Assembly (NCBI GenBank): GCA_050305935.1
Contig: JBNLGG010000004.1
Coordinates: forward strand, 72,954-136,953
DNA length: 64,000 bases
DNA from: CAJXNP01 sp050305935
GTDB taxonomy: Bacteria > Bacteroidota > Bacteroidia > Cytophagales > Cyclobacteriaceae
Direction: 5' to 3'
Below the pieces are notes generated by a model. That model worked only from the letters and a program-made list of their open reading frames with translations, did not search any database and was not told where the DNA came from. Numbering within the stretch: the first letter of the stretch is position 1; every line of letters starts with the position of its first letter. Of the stretch, positions 46,536 to 54,859 are shown one piece after another. Made by a program: the position numbers and the translations under genes.

Positions 46536-46670
46536 TTGAAAACATTTTTTAAAAAAATCACCCTGTTATTATTCATTTCGGCAATAGTTTTTGCCTGTGC
46601 TTCCCATAAGCCAAAAAAACGCCAACAACCCAAAAACGGACCCATTCCCTGCCCGGTAAAAGATTGCTAA
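46536..46670 (+). CDS. Small lipoprotein (44 residues) with CPVKDC end
   Basis: Starting at TTG (46536) a frame of 44 codons encodes a basic N-terminus, a hydrophobic core and a lipobox (LLLFISAIVFAC), then a short Lys/Pro/Gln-rich stretch and the end GPIPCPVKDC. No ATG is in frame, so TTG initiation is required. The TAA overlaps the A of the cmk ATG (TAATG), which supports that it is translated. Such tiny lipoproteins with a cysteine-bearing end are common in Bacteroidota, with no known function. Confidence 0.6.
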   Translation: MKTFFKKITLLLFISAIVFACASHKPKKRQQPKNGPIPCPVKDC

Positions 46671-47365
46671 TGAAAGAAAGTAAAATCATCATTGCGATTG
46701 ACGGGCATTCGGGTTGCGGGAAAAGCAGCACGGCAAAAATAGTGGCTAAAAAGCTTCAGTACATTTACCTGGATACGGGCGCCATGTACCGGGCGACGAC
46801 GCTTTACTTCATGCAGAATGACATTAACATTCAAAACAAAAATCAGGTAAATGAAGCCTTGTCAGGAATCCATCTGAATTTTCGATTCAATCAAAAAACC
46901 CAGGCAAATGACATTTATCTCAATGGCAAATCAGTGGAGCAGGAAATCCGTACCCTGACTGTTTCGGAAAAAGTGAGCGAAGTAAGTGCCGTACCGGAAG
47001 TGCGGGTTAAAATGGTGGATATCCAGCGTGCGATGGGCGATGAGAAGGGAGTCGTGATGGACGGGCGGGATATTGGCACGGTTGTATTTCCTCAGGCAGA
47101 ACTAAAAATATTTATGACGGCCGAGCCGGAGATCCGGGCGAAAAGAAGGATGCTGGAATTAGAAGAAAAGGGCGAAAACGCTAATTTTGAGAAGGTCTTG
47201 GCCAATCTTAAAAAAAGGGATCATATTGACTCGACCAGGAAGGAAAGTCCACTGATCCAGGCAGCCGATGCCATACTAATTGACACAAGCCACATGACAT
47301 TTGAAGATCAAGTAGAAAAAATTGTAACTTTGGCGGATCAAACGATAAGGGAGCTAAGGATCTGA
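46670..47365 (+). CDS. cmk: Cytidylate kinase
   Basis: A 231-residue kinase for CMP/dCMP. P-loop IAIDGHSGCGKSSTAKIVAK, conserved YLDTGAMYRATTLYF, and VMDGRDIGTVVFPQAELKIF with the lid KKRDHIDSTRKESPL. The start is the ATG at 46670, overlapping the lipoprotein stop. An upstream TTG at 46664 is less likely. Its TGA overlaps the ispH start (ATG at 47365). cmk-ispH pairing is conserved in many Bacteroidota. Confidence 0.97.
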   Translation: MKESKIIIAIDGHSGCGKSSTAKIVAKKLQYIYLDTGAMYRATTLYFMQNDINIQNKNQVNEALSGIHLNFRFNQKTQANDIYLNGKSVEQEIRTLTVSEKVSEVSAVPEVRVKMVDIQRAMGDEKGVVMDGRDIGTVVFPQAELKIFMTAEPEIRAKRRMLELEEKGENANFEKVLANLKKRDHIDSTRKESPLIQAADAILIDTSHMTFEDQVEKIVTLADQTIRELRI

Positions 47366-48267
47366 TGATGAGGGTGACCATAGATAGTAATTCCGGGTAT
47401 TGTTTTGGGGTGGAATTTGCCATTCAGATGGCAGAAGATGAAATGGAGCAATCCAACCACCTGTACTGTCTGGGCGACATTGTCCATAACGATCGGGAAG
47501 TAAAGCGCCTAAACGAAATGGGCCTGGAAGTTATTTCCCATGAAGAATTAAAAGATCTGCACGATTGCAAAGTACTCATACGAGCTCATGGTGAGCCTCC
47601 TGAAACGTACGAAATAGCCCTCAAAAACAATATCCAATTAATCGATGCTTCCTGCCCCGTGGTTCTCAAACTGCAAAATCGTGTGCGGAATGCTTACGAG
47701 AAAATCAAAAAAGAAAATGGCCAGGTCGTCATTTACGGCAAACACGGCCACGCTGAAGTGGTAGGCCTTTCCGGCCAAACCAACAAAGAAGCGATCATAG
47801 TAACCACGGAAGAGGATCTCGATCAGCTCGACTATAGCCGACCGATTTCCCTTTTTAGCCAAACCACCAAGAGTACTGCGGGATTTTATAAGATAAAGGG
47901 AATCATCGAGGAGAAAATCAAAAAATCAAAACGTGAACAGCGGCTGGGCACTTTTGACGCCAATGACAGCATCTGCCGACAGGTTTCAAACAGGGAGCCG
48001 CAGCTTTCCATATTCGCAAAGGAGCATGACGTCATTCTATTTGTTAGTGGTAAAAAGAGTTCAAATGGCAGGGCTTTGCACGGGGTGTGCCAAAGTGTAA
48101 ATGAACATAGCTATTTTATCGAAGATGAAAACGAAATCCAGGAGGAGTGGCTGGAAGGCGCTGAAAGCGTGGGGATTTGCGGAGCTACCTCCACGCCCAT
48201 GTGGCTAATGGAAAATGTGGCAAATTTCGTAAAAAATAAGGAAAAGACATCTACCAACTTACAATAG
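47365..48267 (+). CDS. ispH: 4-hydroxy-3-methylbut-2-enyl diphosphate reductase
   Basis: A 300-residue iron-sulfur enzyme of the last MEP-pathway step, giving IPP and DMAPP. It has the expected cysteine pattern: YCFGVEFAIQMAEDEM (first), DASCPVVLKLQ (second) and VGICGATSTPMWLME (third), with the substrate motif VLIRAHGEPPETYE. Length is normal for the Bacteroidota form. It follows cmk with a one-base overlap of stop and start. Confidence 0.97.
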   Translation: MMRVTIDSNSGYCFGVEFAIQMAEDEMEQSNHLYCLGDIVHNDREVKRLNEMGLEVISHEELKDLHDCKVLIRAHGEPPETYEIALKNNIQLIDASCPVVLKLQNRVRNAYEKIKKENGQVVIYGKHGHAEVVGLSGQTNKEAIIVTTEEDLDQLDYSRPISLFSQTTKSTAGFYKIKGIIEEKIKKSKREQRLGTFDANDSICRQVSNREPQLSIFAKEHDVILFVSGKKSSNGRALHGVCQSVNEHSYFIEDENEIQEEWLEGAESVGICGATSTPMWLMENVANFVKNKEKTSTNLQ

Positions 48268-48352
48268 AAGGTAAATTCGACAAAAACATAAATTTATTTC
48301 TTTTTCTAGCGAACAAACCAGAAAATAAACAAGGTAAAAATTAAAATTTATT

Positions 48353-48360
48353 TATTTTTG
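48353..48360 (+). promoter_or_regulatory. Candidate promoter (-7) for the nqr operon
   Basis: TATTTTTG matches TAnnTTTG and lies 33 bases before the nqrA ATG in a very AT-rich 126-base gap after ispH. Confidence 0.42.
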
Positions 48361-48393
48361 CGACACAAAATTCAGCATAAATAAAAATATCTG

Positions 48394-49758
48394 ATGTCAA
48401 ATATAATAAAGATTAAAAAGGGGTTTAATATAAACCTTAAAGGTAAAGCCGAGAAGAAAATTGCTGAATCCCCCCAACCGGAAACTTTCGCTTTAAAACC
48501 TACTGATTTTTATGGAATCACCCGACCAAAGCTGTTGGTAGCTGAAGGTGACAATGTAAAAGCAGGTAGTCCGCTTTTTTATGACAAACTGATGGAAGGG
48601 GTGATGTTTTGTGCTCCTGTAAGTGGCGAGGTAGTCGAAATAAAAAGGGGAGCCAAGAGAAAAATTCTCGAAATTAAAATTCTTGCTGACAAAGAAGTAG
48701 ATTACGTTGAGTTTAAAAAGTTTTCTGTTTCCGATGTGGCCAAGGTTACCAAAGAAGAGGCGACTGATCTGCTTAAAAAAAGCGGTGTGTGGCCAAACGT
48801 TATCCAGCGACCCTTTGGTATAATTGCCAACCCGGAAGACTCCCCAAAATCGATCTTCATTTCCACATTTGACACACACCCCCTTGCTCCGGATTATGAT
48901 TTTATTTTTGATGGTCAGGAAAACTTTTTCCAGACCGGAGTAGAGATATTAAAAAAATTCACGTCTGGCAAAATACATCTGGGCTTAAACGGAAATGATG
49001 AAGTTTCAAAAGTATTTGCCCATACGAAAGATGTAGAAGTTCATAAAATATCAGGAAAGCACCCCGCTGGAAATGTGGGCACCCTTATCCATAACGTAGA
49101 CCCTGTCAATAAAGGAGACGTTGTGTGGACGGTTAATCCTTTTGGTATCATCCAGATTGGAAAACTATTCCTGGAAGGAAAGTATGATGCTTCGAAGATC
49201 ATTGCCTTGACAGGTTCTGAGGTGAAGCATCCTCAGTATTACAAGACCCACTCCGGGGCATGCATCAATAAAATCATTGCCAATAACCTTCAGTCAGATC
49301 ATGTCCGCGTTATCTCTGGAAATGTCCTGACCGGTGAAAAAATATCCTCTGATGGTTACCTCGGTTTTTATGACCACCAAGTTACAGTCATCCCGGAAGG
49401 CGACCATTATGAGATGTTTGGGTGGGTGCTACCGACTTTCAAAAAATTGAGCTTCTATCGTGCCCTGGGATTGACTTCATTCCTCAACCCGAAAAAGGAA
49501 TATGCCCTTACCACCAATACAAATGGTGAAGAAAGGGCATTTGTTTTATCGGGAATGTTTGAAAAAGTGACCCCGATTGATATACTGCCTACCTATCTGA
49601 TCAAGGCCATCATGGCAGAAGATTATGATGACATGGAAGAATTGGGTATTTATGAAGTAATAGAAGAAGACTTAGCGCTTTGCGAATTCATAGATGTTTC
49701 GAAAAACGAAATTCAAAAAATATTAAGGGAAGGAATTGACCTCATTAAAAACAGTTAA
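48394..49758 (+). CDS. nqrA: Na+-translocating NADH:quinone reductase subunit A
   Basis: A 454-residue peripheral subunit of Na+-NQR. The start KKGFNINLKGKAEKKI and the segment GVMFCAPVSGEVVEIKRGAK with a barrel-sandwich fold are typical, as are DTHPLAPDYDFIFDG and GNVGTLIHNVDPVNKGDVVW. It binds no flavin. It is the first gene of the nqrABCDE cluster and has a good promoter candidate upstream. Confidence 0.97.
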   Translation: MSNIIKIKKGFNINLKGKAEKKIAESPQPETFALKPTDFYGITRPKLLVAEGDNVKAGSPLFYDKLMEGVMFCAPVSGEVVEIKRGAKRKILEIKILADKEVDYVEFKKFSVSDVAKVTKEEATDLLKKSGVWPNVIQRPFGIIANPEDSPKSIFISTFDTHPLAPDYDFIFDGQENFFQTGVEILKKFTSGKIHLGLNGNDEVSKVFAHTKDVEVHKISGKHPAGNVGTLIHNVDPVNKGDVVWTVNPFGIIQIGKLFLEGKYDASKIIALTGSEVKHPQYYKTHSGACINKIIANNLQSDHVRVISGNVLTGEKISSDGYLGFYDHQVTVIPEGDHYEMFGWVLPTFKKLSFYRALGLTSFLNPKKEYALTTNTNGEERAFVLSGMFEKVTPIDILPTYLIKAIMAEDYDDMEELGIYEVIEEDLALCEFIDVSKNEIQKILREGIDLIKNS

Positions 49759-49765
49759 TAGTTAA

Positions 49766-50965
49766 ATGAACGCTATCAGGAAGTTATTTGATAATTATAA
49801 ACCCCACTTTGAAAAAGGAGGGAAATTAGAACGCTTTTATCCGGTATTTGAGGCATTTGATACTTTTGCTTTTTTGCCCAATTTAACCACTCCCAGCAAG
49901 GGTGCCCACATTCGTGACGCAAATGACATGAAGCGAACGATGAACACCGTCATTGTTTCCATGTTATTTTGCCTCCTTTTTGGGATTTACAACGTGGGAT
50001 TCCAGCACTTCCTGGCAACGGGACAGGAGGCTACCTGGTTTGAAATGGTAGGCGTCGGTGCGTGGAAGGTACTGCCAATCGTTGTCGTTTCTTATGCAAC
50101 CGGTCTTTTAGTTGAATTCACATTTTGTGTGATTCGGAGACACCCTGTAAATGAAGGTTTCCTTGTTACCGGGATGTTGATTCCCCTGGTGGTGCCACCA
50201 ACCATCCCATTATGGCAGGTTTCGCTGGCTACAGTCTTTGCGGTGATCATCGGTAAAGAAGTATTTGGAGGTACCGGTATGAACATTTTAAATGTAGCCT
50301 TAACAGCAAGGGCATTTCTTTATTTTGCATACCCTCAGCAAATCTCAGGTGACGTTTGGACATTCCTGGGAGACAGCCAGGCAATCGACGGTTTCTCCGG
50401 AGCTACTCCTCTGGCTGTAGCATACGAAACATCTTCCAATAATGCGGGCGCAGTAGTTGACGCACTCAACCATTATGTTATCGGTGGAGAACAATTATTT
50501 AGCTTCTCCAATTTATTCTTTGGATTAATTCCGGGTTCAATAGGAGAGACATCCACATTGATGGTGTTGATCGGTGCCGCGATCTTGATAGCGACCGGAG
50601 TTGGAAGCTGGAAAGTTATTGTAAGCGTCTTCATGGGAGCTTATGCTATGGGGCTTGGTTTTAATTTGATTGGAGCCAATGAATACATGAATCTGCCAGC
50701 CGAATATCATCTGGTAATTGGAGGACTGGCATTTGGCGCCGTATTTATGGCTTCTGACCCGGTAACGGCAGCTCAAACAGAAAGGGGGAAATGGATTTAC
50801 GGATTCTTGATCGGTATCCTTACCGTTATCATACGTGTATTTAACCCGGCCTACCCGGAAGGAATTATGCTTGCCATTCTGCTCATGAATGTGTTTGCGC
50901 CATTAATTGATTTTTATGTAGTAAAAGGAAATAAACAAAGGAGATTGAAACGTGCAACAGTCTAA
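49766..50965 (+). CDS. nqrB: Na+-translocating NADH:quinone reductase subunit B
   Basis: A 399-residue membrane subunit with about ten spans that binds FMN covalently to threonine and riboflavin, and forms part of the Na+ path. The FMN site is DGFSGATPLA with the target T. Other family parts are GGTGMNILNVALTARAFLYF and IGGLAFGAVFMASDPVTAAQ. Its end overlaps the nqrC start by 14 bases. Confidence 0.97.
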   Translation: MNAIRKLFDNYKPHFEKGGKLERFYPVFEAFDTFAFLPNLTTPSKGAHIRDANDMKRTMNTVIVSMLFCLLFGIYNVGFQHFLATGQEATWFEMVGVGAWKVLPIVVVSYATGLLVEFTFCVIRRHPVNEGFLVTGMLIPLVVPPTIPLWQVSLATVFAVIIGKEVFGGTGMNILNVALTARAFLYFAYPQQISGDVWTFLGDSQAIDGFSGATPLAVAYETSSNNAGAVVDALNHYVIGGEQLFSFSNLFFGLIPGSIGETSTLMVLIGAAILIATGVGSWKVIVSVFMGAYAMGLGFNLIGANEYMNLPAEYHLVIGGLAFGAVFMASDPVTAAQTERGKWIYGFLIGILTVIIRVFNPAYPEGIMLAILLMNVFAPLIDFYVVKGNKQRRLKRATV

Positions 50966-51716
50966 CACATACATCATCGTCTTTACAGCCATTTTGACCA
51001 TCATCATTGGAGGGCTGTTATCGCTAGCAAACCAGGTACTGAAGGAACCGCAGCAGAAATCAGTCGAGATCGACACTAAAAAACAAATTCTGGGGGCTGT
51101 GCTGGATATTAGCACCATGAAAAACAACCAGATCCTGGAAGAATACAGCGCTACTATCAAATCCATCGTCGTCGATTTTAATGGCAATCCCATTGAAAAG
51201 AATGAAAAGGGCAACCCGATAGTAGCAGAAGAGGTGAATATTGCTAAAAACTTCAAAAAGAAAAGAGAAGACAGACAATACCCGGTTTTCGTCTTCCATA
51301 AAAAAGGAGACGAAAGTGCCGTGGAGGCATACATCTTTCCTCAATATGGTACTGGACTTTGGGGACCGATTTGGGGCTTTGTCGCTTTGGATACGGATAT
51401 GAATACTATCAAAGGTGCTGTATTCGATCATGAAGGAGAGACCCCCGGCCTGGGCGCAAGGATTACTTCTAAAGAAGTTCAGGAACGATTTGTTGGTAAA
51501 AAGATATATGATGAACAAGGTAATCTTGTTTCGGTAGCACTACTGAAGGGAGAAAGCAACCCGGAGAGTGCAAAAGATGAGCATCACATCGATGGCATGT
51601 CTGGCGCTACCATAACCGGAAAAGGACTGAGCAAAATGCTATTTAGTTATTTTGAAAATTATCAGTCTTATATCAACAAGGTGAAAACAGAGACTAAAAA
51701 AGTAGCTGCTCTTTAA
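50952..51716 (+). CDS. nqrC: Na+-translocating NADH:quinone reductase subunit C
   Basis: A 254-residue subunit with one N-terminal span (TYIIVFTAILTIIIGGLLSL) and a periplasmic FMN domain. The FMN-attachment motif GMSGATITGKG supplies the threonine. GLWGPIWGFVALDTDMNTIK is the typical FMN-binding region. The start is a GTG within the nqrB end, so expression is coupled to nqrB. Confidence 0.96.
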   Translation: MQQSNTYIIVFTAILTIIIGGLLSLANQVLKEPQQKSVEIDTKKQILGAVLDISTMKNNQILEEYSATIKSIVVDFNGNPIEKNEKGNPIVAEEVNIAKNFKKKREDRQYPVFVFHKKGDESAVEAYIFPQYGTGLWGPIWGFVALDTDMNTIKGAVFDHEGETPGLGARITSKEVQERFVGKKIYDEQGNLVSVALLKGESNPESAKDEHHIDGMSGATITGKGLSKMLFSYFENYQSYINKVKTETKKVAAL

Positions 51717-51742
51717 GAATTTGAAATATTAAATCTATTAAT

Positions 51743-52411
51743 ATGAGTGCTGAAACTGCTGAAAAAGAACTAGTAGTAAAAAAATCGGAAGATCTTCTGT
51801 CAAAGCGAAGAAAGAGGATCGTAGCTGACCCGTTGAATGATGACAATCCCATTACTGTACAGGTATTGGGTATTTGTTCAGCATTGGCAGTTACTACCCA
51901 GATGAAACCTACTCTGATCATGGCTATCGCTGTGACGTTTGTGGTTGTCTTCTCAAACCTTTCTATTTCTCTGATTAGAAACCTAATCCCAAACAGGGTA
52001 AGGATCATCGTGCAGCTAGCCGTAGTTGCTACCTTGGTAACTCTGGTTTCAGAAATACTAAAAGCCTATTCATTCGACATGTATAAGCAACTAAGCGTTT
52101 TTGTTGGGTTGATCATCACTAACTGCATCGTGATGGGTCGGTTAGAAGCATATGCGCTGGGTAATAAGCCATATGACTCAATCCTGGATGGATTGGGTAA
52201 TGGTCTGGGATATTCCTGGATAATATTAGCGATAGCTTTCTTCAGAGAATTATTAGGAAGCGGTAAAATCTTCGGCTTTCCCGTTTTTGAAGCAATAGGG
52301 ATCAATAATTTCCCAACTAACGGACTTATGGTTACTCCTGTGGGAGCTTTCATTATCCTGGGATTGATCATCTGGGTACAAAGGACAAAAACCGGTTTTG
52401 TAGAACATTAA
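51743..52411 (+). CDS. nqrD: Na+-translocating NADH:quinone reductase subunit D
   Basis: A 222-residue integral membrane subunit with six spans. ADPLNDDNPITVQVLGICSA is the family signature, and the cysteine in GLIITNCIVMGRLEAYALG is the half-site of the membrane iron centre shared with NqrE. The first about 25 residues, charged and preceding the signature, are longer than in gammaproteobacteria. It lies between nqrC and nqrE. Confidence 0.96.
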   Translation: MSAETAEKELVVKKSEDLLSKRRKRIVADPLNDDNPITVQVLGICSALAVTTQMKPTLIMAIAVTFVVVFSNLSISLIRNLIPNRVRIIVQLAVVATLVTLVSEILKAYSFDMYKQLSVFVGLIITNCIVMGRLEAYALGNKPYDSILDGLGNGLGYSWIILAIAFFRELLGSGKIFGFPVFEAIGINNFPTNGLMVTPVGAFIILGLIIWVQRTKTGFVEH

Positions 52412-52423
52412 CAAACAAAGAAA

Positions 52424-53035
52424 ATGGAATTAATCAACTTAGGCGTAAAGTCAATCTTCATAGAAAACATGATCTTTGCCTACTTTTTAGGCATGTGTTC
52501 ATTTCTAGCCGTGTCTAAAAAAGTAAGTACAGCATTAGGTCTCGGAGCCGCCGTAATCTTTGTGTTAGTTATCACCGTGCCTGTGGATTGGGCACTTCAG
52601 GAATATATTTTGAAAGAAGGAGCTCTCACGTTCATTCATCCGAGTTTTGCTGAAGTGGATCTGACCTTTCTTCGGTTTATCATGTTTATAGCCGTTATCG
52701 CGGCAATTGTGCAGCTTGTAGAAATGATCATCGAAAAATTCTCGCCGGCGTTATACGGCTCGTTGGGTATTTTTCTTCCCCTGATAGCTGTCAACTGTGC
52801 GATATTAGGTTCCTCCTTATTCATGGCCCAAAGAGACTATACTTTTGCTGAAGCAACTGTATTTAGTTTAGGTTCGGGTATCGGCTGGCTATTAGCGATT
52901 GTAGCCCTTGCTGCAATCAGGGAAAAGCTAAAATACAGTAATGTACCTGATGGTTTAAAAGGTTTGGGCATCACGATGCTCCTGACCGGACTTATGGGAA
53001 TTGCTTTCATGTCCTTTATGGGAATTGCTTTATAA
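52424..53035 (+). CDS. nqrE: Na+-translocating NADH:quinone reductase subunit E
   Basis: A 203-residue six-span subunit that pairs with NqrD. ENMIFAYFLGMCSFLAVSKK and IAVNCAILGSSLFMAQRDY carry the iron-coordinating cysteines, and ALAAIREKLKYSNVPDGLKG is typical at the end. It is the last nqr gene here: a strong terminator begins 27 bases after its stop, and the expected nqrF (the NADH-oxidising FAD/2Fe-2S subunit) does not follow. Confidence 0.97.
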   Translation: MELINLGVKSIFIENMIFAYFLGMCSFLAVSKKVSTALGLGAAVIFVLVITVPVDWALQEYILKEGALTFIHPSFAEVDLTFLRFIMFIAVIAAIVQLVEMIIEKFSPALYGSLGIFLPLIAVNCAILGSSLFMAQRDYTFAEATVFSLGSGIGWLLAIVALAAIREKLKYSNVPDGLKGLGITMLLTGLMGIAFMSFMGIAL

Positions 53036-53061
53036 GAATCGTGGAAATATTAAGATATGTA

Positions 53062-53089
53062 AGCCTCCTCTATCGGGAGGCTTTTTTTA
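53062..53089 (+). terminator. Intrinsic terminator after nqrE
   Basis: AGCCTCC pairs with GGAGGCT over a short loop and is followed by seven T. It is a strong rho-independent terminator 27 bases after the nqrE stop and closes the operon before the YebC-family gene. Confidence 0.9.
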
Positions 53090-53135
53090 TTTGTTGCCAA
53101 TCCATTTTACCTTTCCTAATTATCTAAGCAAATAA

Positions 53136-53143
53136 TATATTTG
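53136..53143 (+). promoter_or_regulatory. Candidate Bacteroidota -7 promoter element
   Basis: TATATTTG fits TAnnTTTG exactly and is 20 bases before the ATG of the YebC-family gene, downstream of the nqrE terminator. Confidence 0.42.
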
Positions 53144-53162
53144 CATCTTTAATTTTAAACAT

Positions 53163-53870
53163 ATGGGACGCGCATTTGAATTTAGAAAAGCAAGAAAGTT
53201 TAAGCGATGGGCACACATGGCCAAGACGTTTACCAGGATTGGTAAGGATATCGTGATGGCGGTAAAAGCCGGTGGCCCGGATCCTGAAACCAATTCCCGG
53301 CTTCGGGCAATTATCCAAAATGCAAAGGCCGAAAACATGCCCAAGGAAAACATCGAACGGGCCATCAAAAAAGCTTCCTCCAAAGATACATCCGACTATA
53401 AAGAAGTGCTTTTCGAAGGATATGGCCCTCATGGTATTGCCGTCCTGGTAGAAGCCGCCACTGATAATAATAACCGCACCGTGGCTAACATCCGGAGTTA
53501 CTTTAACAAATGCAATGGAAGCCTTGGTACCTCTGGTTCGGTTGAATTTATGTTTGAACACAATTGCCATTTTAAAATCAAAAAAGAAGGCCTCGATGCC
53601 GAAGAGCTGGAGCTGGAGTTCATTGATTTTGGTGCAGAAGAAGTATTTGAAGAAGAAGATGGTATACTGATCTATGGTTCTTTTGAAAGCTTCGGATCAA
53701 TCCAGCGAGAGCTGGAAAACAGAAAAATTGAAATTATCAGCTCGGGTTTTGAAAGGATTCCAACGGTCACAAAAAAGCTTAGCCCCGAAGAGGAAGAAGA
53801 CGTAGAAAAACTATTGGAGAAAATAGAGGAAGACGACGATGTACAGAATGTCTTCCATACGATGGGGTGA
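53163..53870 (+). CDS. YebC/PmpR family transcriptional or translational regulator
   Basis: A 235-residue protein of the YebC family. The N-terminal MGRAFEFRKARKFKRWAHMA and TFTRIGKDIVMAVKAGGPDP are characteristic, as are NAKAENMPKENIERAIKKAS and GYGPHGIAVLVEAATDNNNR. Family members bind DNA, and some rescue ribosomes at proline-rich stretches. Which applies here is not known. Isolated transcript with its own promoter candidate. Confidence 0.95.
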   Translation: MGRAFEFRKARKFKRWAHMAKTFTRIGKDIVMAVKAGGPDPETNSRLRAIIQNAKAENMPKENIERAIKKASSKDTSDYKEVLFEGYGPHGIAVLVEAATDNNNRTVANIRSYFNKCNGSLGTSGSVEFMFEHNCHFKIKKEGLDAEELELEFIDFGAEEVFEEEDGILIYGSFESFGSIQRELENRKIEIISSGFERIPTVTKKLSPEEEEDVEKLLEKIEEDDDVQNVFHTMG

Positions 53871-54025
53871 TTGAGTTTTTAAAAAATATCATATCGAAGA
53901 CCCGGGTTGTTAACTTTGAGTAATTGAATGCCCGGGAATATGTTTATCAGGTACTGTAATAAACTGAAAGTCTAAGACTGCCGGGAGTTGCTGGATTATC
54001 CACAGACCCCAAAACCAATTATTAA

Positions 54026-54198
54026 CGTACCTCGGAAGCGGCAAAGCTGATCATCCGGCACCGATTCCTTAACTCGGTGACCACCTGTGAAATGATTGCT
54101 CAAAAGATGGGCCAATCCGGACACCCTATCAGCAAGCGGAGTGCAGAGTGGGTAGTCCAGGAATATGGACAACAAAAAAAGGGCAACATAAAGCAAAT
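54026..54198 (+). pseudogene. Remnant reading frame, possibly part of a transposase
   Basis: The frame has no start codon of its own and is open from 54026. It reads EAAKLIIRHRFLNSVTTCEM, then IAQKMGQSGHPISKRSAEWV and VQEYGQQKK. The helix-rich, basic pattern looks like a helix-turn-helix part of a transposase-type protein, but I cannot name a family. It merges directly into the left inverted-repeat arm at 54199, as if the unit had inserted into, or next to, a decaying gene. The rest of the 53871-54025 gap shows nothing recognisable. Confidence 0.35.
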
Positions 54199-54812
54199 CC
54201 ATTTTTTAACAACGAAAAGCACAGAATACACGAAAGGATCGCTTTTTGATCGTTTTGCGTTTTTCGAAAACAGATTTAATGGCTCCATATCAGCCGTTTG
54301 GTCTCCGCCTTTGGATGTGAACCAAAATTTATCAAAATGCCTAATTCCATGCCGGTTGCTTTCAGGTAGTTTAAAACTTGTGCCTGATGTTCGTTTGTAA
54401 AATCTTTCACAGCTTTTATTTCCACAATTATCTTTCCATAACATGTAAAATCAGGCTTATAAGTTTGCTTAAGCACTTTTCCTTTATATTTCAACTTCAA
54501 TTCAAATTGGGAAGAAAAAGGTATACCCCGCAACAAAAATTCATTTTCTAAACACTCCTGATACACTGATTCCAAAAATCCACATCCAATTTCTTTGTAA
54601 ACTTCAAATGCAGCCCCTTGGATTCTATAGGCTTCTTCTGCATAAAGTATTTCCATGGTCATATTATTAGTGTGATCACACAAAATAGTATAAACTATGA
54701 AAAACACGAAAACCAACGTCTTCGACGTAGCATATCCGGCTTTCGACAGATTGAAAATTGCTCTGCAATTTCTCTTTTTGTTTTTTTCGTTCTTTTCGTG
54801 GTTAAAAAATGG
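54199..54812. mobile_element. 614-bp inverted-repeat unit carrying an intact GxxExxY gene
   Basis: The 21-base left arm at 54199-54219 (CCATTTTTTAAC...) and the right arm at 54792-54812 are inverted copies with a single mismatch (20 of 21). The arms extend as AACNACGAAAAG with clusters of (G/C)ACGAAA words toward the inside. Inside is a single GxxExxY gene on the minus strand. Between the right arm and that gene are two more small palindromes (GAAAATTGC...GCAATTTC at about 54753-54772 and ACGTC...GACGT near 54718). No transposase gene is present, and no target duplication was found by eye. Confidence 0.6.
54276..54662 (-). CDS. GxxExxY protein (PD-(D/E)XK nuclease-like)
   Basis: A protein of about 128 residues from the ATG at 54662 (MTMEILYAEEAYRIQGAAFE). 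It has GFLESVY (the GxxExxY motif), then KPDFTCYGKIIVEIKAVKD with D..E-I-K of the PD-(D/E)XK core, and ends LNYLKATGMELGILINFGSH. No mutations disrupt the frame. A longer ORF back to 54863 exists, but its extra 67 residues are a translation of the repeat region (FFNHEKNEKNKKRN) and lack family similarity. The role of these multicopy genes is unknown. A nuclease is inferred from the fold only. Confidence 0.88.
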   Translation of the reverse strand: MTMEILYAEEAYRIQGAAFEVYKEIGCGFLESVYQECLENEFLLRGIPFSSQFELKLKYKGKVLKQTYKPDFTCYGKIIVEIKAVKDFTNEHQAQVLNYLKATGMELGILINFGSHPKAETKRLIWSH

Positions 54813-54859
54813 TCTAACCGTTGTGAATTGACTTTCTATTAAAACACCTGCGGTGAGGT

